Made by a program: the position numbers and the translations under genes. 64,000 bases of DNA. Origin: Rhodococcus sp. G-MC3. GTDB lineage: Bacteria; Actinomycetota; Actinomycetes; Mycobacteriales; Mycobacteriaceae. Every line of letters starts with the position of its first letter. Positions within the stretch are counted from its first letter, which is position 1. Location of the stretch: assembly GCF_030063335.1 (NCBI RefSeq), contig NZ_JASISW010000022.1, forward strand, positions 31,220-95,219, given 5' to 3'. A model generated the notes under the pieces. That model was given only the letters and a program-made list of their open reading frames with translations. It was not told the origin of the DNA and searched no databases. Positions 28,070 to 35,985 of this stretch are shown in pieces.

Positions 28070-28863
28070 CGAGTGAGCTCCTGTTTTTTGTAGAGATCGC
28101 GGCGACGATCATCGAGATGAGTATTGAAAGAACGAGACCGAACCAGTTCGTCGATGTCGATGTCGACGGTCAGCAGTTCCTCGCCTGCACCTGCCCGTGC
28201 CAACTCTGTGCCGTCGGGGGCGAGGACACAGGTCAGACCGCAGTAGTCGAACTCGCCTTCCGATCCGCATCGATTCACGTACGCGAGGAACATCTGGCTC
28301 TCGTACGCCCTGGTCGGAACTACCTGCCGGGCCACGAGTTCGAACGGACGCATCAGACCGGTCGGGACGATCAGAAGCTGCGTGCCGGCATCGGCGTGCG
28401 CACGAACGGCCTCCGGGAATTCGACGTCGTAGCAGGTGAGCAGACCGCTTCGAATCCCAGCGATATCGAATTGGACCACCAGCTCCTCGCCGGGCCGGAA
28501 GTGTCCGCGGTCGACGGAACCGAACAGGTGCGACTTGCGATAGTTCGCCGCCGAGCAGCCGTCGGAGTCGACCACCTGAACACTGTTGTAGACATCGTCT
28601 CCGACCCGCTCGGGATACCCGTAGACAACGGCCACACCCGTGCGACGCGCGATGGCCGCGATGGCGTCGAACATCGGCCCGTCGGCGGACTCGGCTCGGA
28701 GCGCTGTCAATTCAGCGATGTTGTAGCCCGTTGCGGACATCTCCGGTGTCACCATCATGACGGCGCCACTCGCGGCGGCCTGCTCCGCGGCAGCACCGAT
28801 GGCACTGAGGTTCTGCGCAACTTCGGTGCCGCTCTGCGGTCCTTGAAGGACACTCAATCGCAC
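28066..28863 (-). CDS. davA: Nitrilase-family omega-amidase (5-aminovaleramidase / 4-guanidinobutyramidase)
   Basis: The 265-residue carbon-nitrogen hydrolase has the nitrilase triad Glu41 (PEMSATGYN), Lys110 (NYRKSHLFG) and Cys144 (LLTCYDVEFPE). It resembles DavA, which hydrolyses the amide made by the 2-monooxygenase. The GTG start at 28863 shares one base with the TAG of the upstream permease (TAGTG) and has GGAGG 4 bases before it; longer frames overlap the permease. It sits between the permease and the monooxygenase in one translationally coupled operon. Confidence 0.85.
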   Translation of the reverse strand: MRLSVLQGPQSGTEVAQNLSAIGAAAEQAAASGAVMMVTPEMSATGYNIAELTALRAESADGPMFDAIAAIARRTGVAVVYGYPERVGDDVYNSVQVVDSDGCSAANYRKSHLFGSVDRGHFRPGEELVVQFDIAGIRSGLLTCYDVEFPEAVRAHADAGTQLLIVPTGLMRPFELVARQVVPTRAYESQMFLAYVNRCGSEGEFDYCGLTCVLAPDGTELARAGAGEELLTVDIDIDELVRSRSFNTHLDDRRRDLYKKQELTR

Positions 28864-30314
28864 TACGCCTCCACCTTGCCCTGTTCCCGGCGCAGCCCGG
28901 AATGCCTGATGCCGTAACCGAAGTACACAACCATGCCGAGGGCCATCCACACCAGGAACGCCATCCAGGTGGAGCTGCCGAGGCCGGCCAGGAGCAGAAT
29001 GCAGAATCCGACGCCCAGGATCGGGAACAACGGAAACAGTGCCGTCTTGAATCCGCGCTCGAGGTTCGGGTGTCGACGACGCAACAGAATCACCGCGATG
29101 TTGACGAGCGCGAACGCGAAGAGTGCGCCGATACTGGTGGCATCTGCCAACTCGCCGAGCGGTACGAAGCCCGCAAGCAGGGACACCAGTACACCGACGA
29201 TCACGATGTTGGACACTGGGACACGAGTCTTCCGGCTGACCTTCGAGAAGATCGGTGGGACAAGGCCATCGAGGGACATCGAGTAGAGAATTCGAGTCTG
29301 TCCGTACATGACGGCAAGGACGACGCTGGCGATAGCGATCACCGCACCGGCGGACAGCAGCACGGCGGGCCAGGTGCTCGAGGTGACGGACTCGACGATG
29401 GTGGCAAGCGCTGCTCCGTCACCAGCGATGTCCTGCCACGGCATTGCGCCGATTGCGGCGACCGCGACGAGGCAGTAGATCACCGTCACGATCAGCAGCG
29501 ACAGCATGATCGCTCGGGGGAGATCCTTTTTGGGGTTTTTCGCTTCGTCGCCCGCAGTCGAGGCCGCATCGAAACCGATGTAGGCGAAGAACACCTGCGA
29601 GGCGGCCGCAGTGACACCGGCAGCGCCAAGGGGCGCGAACGGAGCCAGGTTTCCGGCACGGAAGGCGGTGAAGGCGATGACGCAGAAGAACAGCAGTACA
29701 ACAATTTTCAGCGCAACCATCGCTGTGTTGACGAGTGCGCTCTCGGAGGCGCCACGAACCAGCATCGCGGCCGCAAGGAGCACGATGAGGATGCTCGGTA
29801 CGTTGACGATGCCGCCGGCACCCGGTGATGCGCTGATCGCCGCGGGCAGGCTCACCCCGAACATTCCCTGCAGCAGTTCGTTGATGTACTCACCCCAGCC
29901 GACGGCAACGGCAGCAACCGAAACCCCGTATTCGAGCATGAGACACCAGCCACACACCCAGGCGAACATCTCACCCATCGTGGCGTAGGTGTACGAGTAG
30001 GAAGAACCGGATACCGGGATGCTTCCGGCAAGTTCTGCGTAGGACAGTGCAGAGAACAAGGCGGTCAGCGCGGCCAGTACGAAGGCGAGGATCACCGCCG
30101 GACCTGCCTTGGGGGTCGCCTCTCCGAGAATGACGAAGATTCCGGTGCCGAGCGATGCTCCGATGCTCAACGCAGTTAGGTGCAACAGGCCCATGGACCG
30201 TTTCAGACCGTGTTCGGAGTCGTGCTCGTTTCGCGCAACGATCGCTTCGACCGATTTGCGCGCACGCAACGAGTCGAGAAGTCGAGGTGGGCGATGCGGG
30301 GTGGAGATGTCCAT
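28863..30314 (-). CDS. APC-family amino acid permease (probable lysine/arginine importer)
   Basis: The 483-residue permease of the CAT subgroup has GLLHLTALSIGASLGTGIFV near residue 45, FFAYIGFDAASTAGDEAKNP near 235 and about 12-14 membrane helices. The ATG at 30314 has AGGAG 5 bases upstream; the open frame further back crosses a tandem repeat and has no start signal. It is first in the operon with the amidase and monooxygenase, so it probably imports their amino-acid substrate, a basic amino acid by inference. Confidence 0.87.
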   Translation of the reverse strand: MDISTPHRPPRLLDSLRARKSVEAIVARNEHDSEHGLKRSMGLLHLTALSIGASLGTGIFVILGEATPKAGPAVILAFVLAALTALFSALSYAELAGSIPVSGSSYSYTYATMGEMFAWVCGWCLMLEYGVSVAAVAVGWGEYINELLQGMFGVSLPAAISASPGAGGIVNVPSILIVLLAAAMLVRGASESALVNTAMVALKIVVLLFFCVIAFTAFRAGNLAPFAPLGAAGVTAAASQVFFAYIGFDAASTAGDEAKNPKKDLPRAIMLSLLIVTVIYCLVAVAAIGAMPWQDIAGDGAALATIVESVTSSTWPAVLLSAGAVIAIASVVLAVMYGQTRILYSMSLDGLVPPIFSKVSRKTRVPVSNIVIVGVLVSLLAGFVPLGELADATSIGALFAFALVNIAVILLRRRHPNLERGFKTALFPLFPILGVGFCILLLAGLGSSTWMAFLVWMALGMVVYFGYGIRHSGLRREQGKVEA

Positions 30315-30330
30315 TGAAGCTCCTGACAGA

Positions 30331-30366
30331 GACCGAACGAGGGGACCGAACGAGGGGACCGAACGG
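30331..30366. repeat. 13-bp tandem repeat, about 2.8 copies
   Basis: GACCGAACGAGGG is repeated twice exactly and then partially (GACCGAACGG), directly in the leader of the permease/monooxygenase operon, 17 bp before the start codon. Confidence 0.8.
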
Positions 30367-30413
30367 CTGCGGCGCGGTGGGTTGCCATAAGAATGACCCG
30401 TGACCCGCGTCAC

Positions 30414-30432
30414 TGTCAACATTTGTTTCCTG
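30414..30432. promoter_or_regulatory. 19-bp regulatory site, copy 1
   Basis: TGTCAACATTTGTTTCCTG lies about 100 bp before the permease start. It matches the reverse complement of 31105-31123 at 18 of 19 positions, on the other side of the XRE regulator gene. Confidence 0.65.
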
Positions 30433-30462
30433 AAAAGAATTGCGACTTTCCTGCAGGGCGCC

Positions 30463-31089
30463 CTAAGCCTGGGCTCGAGGGCCCTCGGGCAACGCCGGAT
30501 TCAAGACCCACAAAATTTTGGTCGGCGCAGCGCCCTCCGCGCGGAAACAGTGCCGTTGACGTGGGGAGAAGGTGAACGAGTCGCCCTCACCGAGGACGAC
30601 GGCCGAGGCAGAAATCGCCTCGGCCGGGTCGCCGTCGAACATCACTTTCAGCCGACCGGTGACAACAAAGACGAAGTTGACGTCGATCGGAAGTTCGTAG
30701 GATTCCGACCCGCTCCCACCTCCGGGCTCGATCGCACCGAGCAGCACCTGAAATCGCCGCTCACCTGATGGAGTGAGGAGAAATTCGGTCATGTTCTCAC
30801 CGCCGAAATTGATGCGCGGGTACGCGTCTGCGCGTACGACCTCCCCGACCGATGCGGACTCGAAGAGCGAACCGACGGGAATCTCTAGCGCCGCGCACAC
30901 CCGAATCAGCATCGCCACGGAGGCATTGACGTGATCCCGCTCCAGCTTGGACAAGTAGCCCTTGGTGACTCCGCAGGAGTCGGCGAGCTCGTCCAGCGTC
31001 AGACGCTTCGCCGCCCGGGCAGATTTGAGCCGCGCCCCGATCCTGGGCGGCACCGGATCAGCTGTTGCACGGTTGTGACTACTGGCCAT
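30463..31089 (-). CDS. XRE-family regulator with C-terminal cupin domain
   Basis: The 208-residue protein has an N-terminal helix-turn-helix (IGARLKSARAAKRLTLDELA, DSCGVTKGYLSKLERDHVNA, then SVAMLIRVCAALEIPVGSLF; residues 17-76) and a C-terminal cupin sensor domain (residues ~95-200, including FVFVVTGRLKVMFDG and GDSFTFSPRQRHCFRAEG). Such XRE-cupin proteins often control amine or amino-acid catabolism. It lies between the monooxygenase operon and the ureohydrolase gene, and a shared 19-bp site precedes both. Confidence 0.88.
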   Translation of the reverse strand: MASSHNRATADPVPPRIGARLKSARAAKRLTLDELADSCGVTKGYLSKLERDHVNASVAMLIRVCAALEIPVGSLFESASVGEVVRADAYPRINFGGENMTEFLLTPSGERRFQVLLGAIEPGGGSGSESYELPIDVNFVFVVTGRLKVMFDGDPAEAISASAVVLGEGDSFTFSPRQRHCFRAEGAAPTKILWVLNPALPEGPRAQA

Positions 31090-31104
31090 AAACTTTGTCC
31101 TCTA

Positions 31105-31123
31105 CAGGAAACAAGTGTTGACA
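31105..31123. promoter_or_regulatory. 19-bp regulatory site, copy 2
   Basis: On the minus strand this reads TGTCAACACTTGTTTCCTG, differing from the 30414-30432 site at one base. It lies just before the XRE start and about 85 bp before the divergent ureohydrolase start. Another AGGAAAC occurs at about 31137-31143. Confidence 0.65.
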
Positions 31124-31207
31124 ATTGTTCGTTCCAAGGAAACGATACGTGACTGAGAGCGACGCCACATTCCACACCTCACCAGCCGCCGGAAGCAGGC
31201 CAATCAC

Positions 31208-32170
31208 ATGAGCGATCAGTCAACCGAGAACAACCAGATCCGGGGACCTCTGGATGCCACGAAGGTTCCGCGTTACGCCGAACCGACGACATTCGCGCGC
31301 CTCCCGCGCCTCGACGAGGTCTCCCGCGCCGACGTGACGATCCTGGGCGTCCCGTTCGACTCAGGTGTCAGCTACCGCCCCGGCGCGCGGTTCGGCCCCG
31401 GCCATATTCGCGCGGCATCGAAGCTGTTGCGGCCGTACAACCCGGCGCTGAAAGTATCTCCGTTCAAGAACCAACAGGTAGCCGACTTCGGTGATATCGG
31501 CGTCAACCCGTTCGACATCACCGAAGCGCTGAACACAGTTCAGTCGGCGGTCACCGACCTCCGCGCCGACGGCTCTTCGATTCTTACGCTCGGCGGTGAC
31601 CACACCATCGCGCTGCCGATCCTGCGCTCGCTGGCTCGCGATCACGGCCCGATCGCCGTGTTGCACTTCGATGCTCATCTCGACACCTGGGACACATACT
31701 TCGGTGCGCCCTACACACACGGAACGCCGTTTCGGCGCGCCAGCGAAGAAGGCCTGATCGACCTGGAGCGTTCACAGCACATCGGCATTCGCGGCCCGCT
31801 CTACAGCGAGAAGGACCTAGAGGACGACCGAGTGCTCGGCTTCCAGGTAATTCGGTCCGACGACTACGAGGTCGACGGCGTCGCCAGCATCGTCGAGCGG
31901 ATGCGGCGGCGACTCGACGGCGGGCCGGTCTACGTCTCGGTCGACATCGACGTCCTCGATCCAGCGCACGCACCGGGAACAGGTACCCCCGAGGCAGGCG
32001 GTATGACATCGAGAGAACTGCTCAACACGCTGCGGGGTCTGGTTGGACTGAATGTGGTGGGGGCCGACATCGTCGAGGTCGCTCCCGCGTACGACCATGC
32101 GGAGATCACCGGAATCGCCGCGGCTCACGTGGCCTACGAGTTGCTGTCGGTGCTCGCTTTGAACCGCTGA
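31208..32170 (+). CDS. Agmatinase/guanidinobutyrase family ureohydrolase
   Basis: The 320-residue enzyme has the complete binuclear manganese site of ureohydrolases: GGDHT (His132), FDAHLDTW (Asp155, His157, Asp159) and [20 protein letters not shown] (Asp246, Asp248). Members remove urea from agmatine or 4-guanidinobutyrate. The gene is divergent from the XRE-cupin gene, and the 2-monooxygenase/amidase pair next door would make 4-guanidinobutyrate from arginine. I therefore favour guanidinobutyrase, giving 4-aminobutyrate plus urea; agmatinase is the alternative. Confidence 0.87.
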   Translation: MSDQSTENNQIRGPLDATKVPRYAEPTTFARLPRLDEVSRADVTILGVPFDSGVSYRPGARFGPGHIRAASKLLRPYNPALKVSPFKNQQVADFGDIGVNPFDITEALNTVQSAVTDLRADGSSILTLGGDHTIALPILRSLARDHGPIAVLHFDAHLDTWDTYFGAPYTHGTPFRRASEEGLIDLERSQHIGIRGPLYSEKDLEDDRVLGFQVIRSDDYEVDGVASIVERMRRRLDGGPVYVSVDIDVLDPAHAPGTGTPEAGGMTSRELLNTLRGLVGLNVVGADIVEVAPAYDHAEITGIAAAHVAYELLSVLALNR

Positions 32171-32224
32171 CACATCTCGCTCGATTGTCCTCGCCGATCG
32201 ACGGGGTCTGCCGCACAAAAGTTC

Positions 32225-32560
32225 TCACACATCGAACGCGGCAACGTCCTGCAGGCGGACGTGCAGGCCGTCGAGGCGGTGCAGGGTGGCGACGGCGTAT
32301 GCCCGCTCCCCCGCATCGGTACGGGTATCGGCGGCGCTGACGAGATACCTGGCGACCGGGACCGGGTGCGCCGTGTGACCGTTCCGTTCGCACCACCCAG
32401 AGAGGCGGCTCCAAGCTTCGGCGTGCGTCCGACGGGTGCCTTCGGAACGGGGACGATTCGACCGCGCCGGCAATCCGCGCCGCGACGGCGAGCGCAATCG
32501 CGGGCTCCACTGCCGCGGAGACTGCCTCGATACCGCTCGCGGTGGGTTTCCTGCCTTGGT
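32225..32560 (-). pseudogene. Tyrosine recombinase (integrase) N-terminal remnant
   Basis: One minus-strand frame reads RRTHAEAWSRLSGWCERNGH and YLVSAADTRTDAGERAYAVA, which is the SAM-like core-binding domain of tyrosine recombinases. A second frame just upstream gives a plausible alanine-rich N-terminus (AVEPAIALAVAARIAGAVES). The two are joined only by a frameshift near 32480 and there is no catalytic domain, so this is a truncated, frameshifted relic. Confidence 0.5.
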
Positions 32561-33230
32561 TGTCAGCCCATATCGGCAGCCTAGCGGACGTCGCCGACCG
32601 GTTTTGCGATGCGAAGAAAGCGCTGAACTGGCGTTTCACGAGGGACGGTGCGGAAAATGCCATGTCCATTGCCCCTTCCAGCGGGCCACGAATCACCGCG
32701 CCTTCCTTCGTGCGCCACCGTCTCAGCCTCGAGATACGCGGACCATCGTGCGGACACACATCCGCAGTTGAAGCTTGGTGAGCCTGAACGCCCGAGTCCT
32801 GAAGGCGATCGTCCCGCACCGGCCGGAAACTCGAATATTCGATCGTCACAGTCATTCTTCTGCCCCGCCCCTTAACCACGCAGCCCCGAACCTTCACGGC
32901 TCAGTCCACCAGGCGCGCAGGGGTTCTCCGCGATCCACGCCGCCGGCTGGTGGCCAAAAAGATGAGTAAGTGTGGGCCTCGCAGTCCGCACGAGTCCGTC
33001 AGGCTCACCGAGCCCACAAATTCGATCAACAACGCGTGGCCAGAGTTCACATTGCGCCCGCGCAGATGAATTGACTCCACATTTGCGCGTCTTGCGAGTC
33101 GAATGTCCACGCCATCGAATCACTCCAGCTCAGGGCACTTAGTGATTCGACTGTGGGATGCCTCGATTCTCCAGCAGAAATTACGCGAAAATGTGCCCCT
33201 CACCAGCTCACGCTGTTCAGGGGCACTAGC

Positions 33231-33260
33231 TGCGCGCCGTCAGGGATTCGAACCCCGGAC
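33231..33260 (-). other. tRNA 3'-end copy, probable attachment-site remnant
   Basis: On the minus strand this reads a T-arm and acceptor end: GTCCGGGGTTCGAATCCCTG followed by ACGGCGCGCA. The T-stem (CGGGG/CCCTG) and loop TTCGAAT are intact, but no D-arm, anticodon arm or 5' acceptor strand precedes them. The sequence resembles the 3' end of an actinobacterial tRNA-Lys. Such partial copies mark one end of an element integrated into a tRNA gene. Confidence 0.55.
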
Positions 33261-33634
33261 TCGATGTCAGAGTGATGAACGATTCCCCTGGACGCACCCG
33301 AATCCACCACAAGCCCGTTGACCTGGCAGCTCAGGGAGTCGAGTGACCAACCGATGTCCAGCCGGATTCACACACGTTCAACTCAAAAGAAGACTAGAAG
33401 ATGCCACTTTCGAGTCCGCCCACACCACGAACATCCCGCACGAACCATCCCCGTCCATCTGGCCACTCGACTCCACCAAAAGCAAAAGAGTGTCCTCCAG
33501 TCCCCTCGCCGATTATCCGACGAACGCGCCCGCCACGGCTCCCAGACGAAACTCGGACCGGCGTCCGTGTCGGAGCATTCACCTAGCCTTCTGCCCATCC
33601 AGCTCGTCCTCTTGACAGAAAGGAGTCATCGACG

Positions 33635-33976
33635 ATGCCAGCGCAGGCGTGGGTCACTCTGATCATCGGACTGGTCGCCACCATCGGTGTCATCATCACC
33701 TGGCAACAGAAGAACTCCGCAGACCGCCGCTCCGAATGGTTCCGACGCACCACCTGGGCCTTCGATCGCACCTTCAGCACCTCCGACACCGAGGCACAAC
33801 TTGGATGGAAGGTGCTCGAAACACTCGTCGCATCTAGACTGGCCACACGCAGCGACTCCGACATCGTCCAAGTCATCGCCGAGCAAATAGCGCTCGGAGA
33901 CTCGGACACCCAATACGACGAGGAGGCAGAAAATGACCACAGCAACACCGAAGAATCCGGCCCCGCCCATTCGTAG
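33635..33976 (+). CDS. Small membrane-anchored hypothetical protein
   Basis: The 113-residue protein has one N-terminal transmembrane helix (WVTLIIGLVATIGVIITWQQ, residues 6-25) followed by a basic then acidic cytoplasmic region (WAFDRTFSTSDTEAQLGWKV, LETLVASRLATRSDSDIVQV). GAAAGGAG lies 11 bases before the ATG. Its C-terminus overlaps the next small gene by 44 bases. No family function is known to me; position beside integrase and tRNA relics suggests it was cargo of a mobile element. Confidence 0.7.
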   Translation: MPAQAWVTLIIGLVATIGVIITWQQKNSADRRSEWFRRTTWAFDRTFSTSDTEAQLGWKVLETLVASRLATRSDSDIVQVIAEQIALGDSDTQYDEEAENDHSNTEESGPAHS

Positions 33977-34079
33977 CCTCGCGGTCCGCCGCGCTGCCGC
34001 ACAAGCTGCCGTCGCAGCAAGCGCCAAAACCGGTCGGCCGGTCCCCGACGCCGTGCAAAAACTCGCCAACTCACGCTAA
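33933..34079 (+). CDS. Small hypothetical protein (48 aa)
   Basis: The 48-residue reading frame starts MTTATPKNPAPPIRSLAVRR and is alanine- and basic-rich (AAAQAAVAASAKTGRPVPDA). GAGGAGG stands 6 bases before the ATG and the frame overlaps the end of the preceding small membrane gene, so the two are probably co-translated. It has no hydrophobic segment or known domain. Confidence 0.6.
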   Translation: MTTATPKNPAPPIRSLAVRRAAAQAAVAASAKTGRPVPDAVQKLANSR

Positions 34080-34180
34080 GAGTTCAGGCGCTCTCTCCCA
34101 TCCTTCGGCGCAATAAAATCGCGCCAAAACGAACGTCGCGTGGTCTCGATGATCAGAATCTGACATCTTGGTGCGCAAAG

Positions 34181-34200
34181 CGCAGTTACCGCACCGTCAG
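34181..34200. repeat. 20-bp repeat shared with 44902-44921, copy 1
   Basis: CGCAGTTACCGCACCGTCAG occurs here and, identically, at 44902-44921. Here GTCAG-ACATC-CTGAC can form a short hairpin at 34196-34210. Confidence 0.8.
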
Positions 34201-34416
34201 ACATCCTGACGTCATGCCCGCCGAAAATGTCAGGACCACGAGATCAAGATTCCCCGACAGTTTTTCGTTCGACGGTGGCGTTTCGCGGATCGATCGAAGC
34301 GTCGCATCTTTGCCGCGTAGATCGAAATGCCGCCTTGACGCCCCTGGCGCTGCTAACGGTTCCGTCACTGAACTTCGTGTTTGGTCGATCGATGCCGCAC
34401 ATTGGAGAACAGACCG

Positions 34417-34444
34417 TTTTGTATGGACAGATCGATACACAATT
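34417..34444. promoter_or_regulatory. TetR operator candidate, copy 1
   Basis: The reverse strand reads AATTGTGTATCGATCTGT then CCATACAAAA, with TGTAT/ATACA inverted arms. A closely related sequence lies at 35110-35134 before the operon. This copy lies 15-42 bp before the TetR start. Confidence 0.55.
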
Positions 34445-34458
34445 GCTACGGTCGTCTC

Positions 34459-35061
34459 ATGGGACGGACGGCCGAGTTCGATCGACGCACTGCAGTCCAC
34501 GCTGCACTCGGTCAGTTCTGGACCCACGGCTTTCATGGCACGAGCACCGAAACATTGTGTCGCGTAACAGGGTTGGGTCGGAGTAGTCTGTACAACGCCT
34601 TCCGTAGCAAGGTGGGTCTGTATGAAGAATGTATGGCGACGTACCTCGCGGAGGCAGACGAGTCGGTGGATGCGGTTCTCATGTCCAGTGCGACGACCGT
34701 GCTCGAACGCATTTCAGTGTTGTTCGACGATTTGATCGACAGCGAGATGGACCGACGCGCGTCAGGCGGTCCCTCAGGGTGCTTTTCGGTGAACACGGCA
34801 CTCGAAGCTGCTGACGATTCGGAGCTTGCGGTCCCGCTCCAACAATTGACGGTGAACTTACATCGGCGACTGTCAATTATGGCGGACTATTTGCAGGCCG
34901 GACAGGCCAGCGGTGATATCTCGTGTACGTTGCCACCGCCCGCGCAAGCCGAGATCATCAACGGCGCTGTCGTCGGCATAAGGGTGGCTGCACGAGTGGG
35001 ATCCGGACGCGAGTCCATGCGCGCCATCGCCGATGGTGCACTGATGGCGCTCACGCCTTAA
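34459..35061 (+). CDS. TetR family transcriptional regulator
   Basis: The 200-residue TetR protein starts MGRTAEFDRRTAVHAALGQF, then WTHGFHGTSTETLCRVTGLG and RSSLYNAFRSKVGLYEECMA, the complete DNA-binding domain of the AcrR-like subgroup. The frame is open to 34381, but the upstream part covers the operator at 34417-34444, so the ATG at 34459 is preferred. It is transcribed in the same direction as the seven-gene operon beginning at 35176, which carries a related operator, so it most likely represses itself and that operon. Confidence 0.87.
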   Translation: MGRTAEFDRRTAVHAALGQFWTHGFHGTSTETLCRVTGLGRSSLYNAFRSKVGLYEECMATYLAEADESVDAVLMSSATTVLERISVLFDDLIDSEMDRRASGGPSGCFSVNTALEAADDSELAVPLQQLTVNLHRRLSIMADYLQAGQASGDISCTLPPPAQAEIINGAVVGIRVAARVGSGRESMRAIADGALMALTP

Positions 35062-35109
35062 GTACCAGAAAGTCAAACAGGGAATCGCCCCTTCCAGCAC
35101 AATAGCCCG

Positions 35110-35134
35110 ATTGTGTATGGATCTGTACAGAAAT
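35110..35134. promoter_or_regulatory. TetR operator candidate, copy 2 (operon promoter)
   Basis: ATTGTGTATGGATCTGTA followed by CAGAAAT matches the reverse strand of 34417-34444 over ATTGTGTAT-x-GATCTGT-x-CA. It lies 42 bp before the GNAT gene start, between the TetR gene and the operon. Confidence 0.55.
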
Positions 35135-35175
35135 GTCATCGGGATGTCCGGTACACGAAGCGAGGGGGAAGCTCA

Positions 35176-35958
35176 GTGGAACACGCGGTTTCGCCACCTG
35201 AACCCACTAAAGTTCAGGTGGCGGTCTCAGATTCAGCAGCTATCGAGTGGGCTGTCGCGCGGCGGATGCGATTGGTTGAGGTACGCCAGACGACGTCAGG
35301 ACACCTTGCGGTCATGGAGAAGTTCGACGATTGGGACAATCCTGACGGTTTCCCTCTCATCAAAGATGGCCGCATCGACGCGGGAGATGTGTACCTTCGA
35401 TATCTCCAGCAGGGTGATGCGGACCTCGTTTACGAGTGCGACACGGATGCACTCTCTCGACGCTGGGCACTGACCCCTCCCCCATCGCGTCAGTACGCCG
35501 AAAATATTGCGCGCAGAGGTTATCTGGACTGGCGCTTGAGCTACAAGTCGGCATTGACGATCGTGCAATCGGGCAGCAACACGCCGGTTGGGCTCATCAA
35601 GGTCCGCAAACTAGTACCGCCGGGTGTGGCGGACGTGGGATACCAAGTACACGAACGGTATCGAGGACTCGGCTACGCCGTTCACGCACTCCAGATATTC
35701 TGCACTTGGTCACATCAAGCCCGTCTCTTCCACCGATTCGAGCTCGGAATCAAACCGGGCAATACTGCATCCACTCGCGTTGCCGAGAAGGCAGGCTTCG
35801 TCTTCGAAGGCCGCCGCAGCGCAAGGCTGATAGACGTCGGCGGCGGCTATTCCGACGAACTGCACTACGCGAAGGTCATCACCGCGACCTGTCCTGCGTC
35901 TGTTTCAAACGACGCCGCAGATAGCGATGTGCCATCTGCGTTTGTTTCGACGCACTGA
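35176..35958 (+). CDS. GNAT family N-acetyltransferase
   Basis: The protein has about 260 residues. A GNAT fold occupies the C-terminal two thirds: DVYLRYLQQGDADLVYECDT as strand 1/helix 1, VGYQVHERYRGLGYAVHALQ as the acetyl-CoA pyrophosphate loop, FELGIKPGNTASTRVAEKAG as the closing motif. It would acetylate an amine or ribosomal-type N-terminus using acetyl-CoA. The GTG at 35176 has GAGGGGG 7 bases upstream; the ~65-residue N-terminal extension is unusual and a shorter start is possible. It is the first gene after the operator and is 27 bp from the reductase gene. Confidence 0.8.
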   Translation: MEHAVSPPEPTKVQVAVSDSAAIEWAVARRMRLVEVRQTTSGHLAVMEKFDDWDNPDGFPLIKDGRIDAGDVYLRYLQQGDADLVYECDTDALSRRWALTPPPSRQYAENIARRGYLDWRLSYKSALTIVQSGSNTPVGLIKVRKLVPPGVADVGYQVHERYRGLGYAVHALQIFCTWSHQARLFHRFELGIKPGNTASTRVAEKAGFVFEGRRSARLIDVGGGYSDELHYAKVITATCPASVSNDAADSDVPSAFVSTH

Positions 35959-35985
35959 CCACCAGCCGTTGTTTCGAGGAGCGCC

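Larger units (their letters stand above)
32171..33634. other. Decayed integration region without intact genes
   Basis: About 1.46 kb with no intact gene. It contains a tyrosine-recombinase remnant (32225-32560) and a copy of a tRNA 3' end (33231-33260). The open frames seen elsewhere in it lack ribosome binding sites and recognisable protein sequence. Confidence 0.5.

Noticed and set aside
32542..32781. 79-codon plus-strand frame in the integration relic
   Set aside because: No ribosome binding site, and it opposes the clearer integrase remnant on the other strand.
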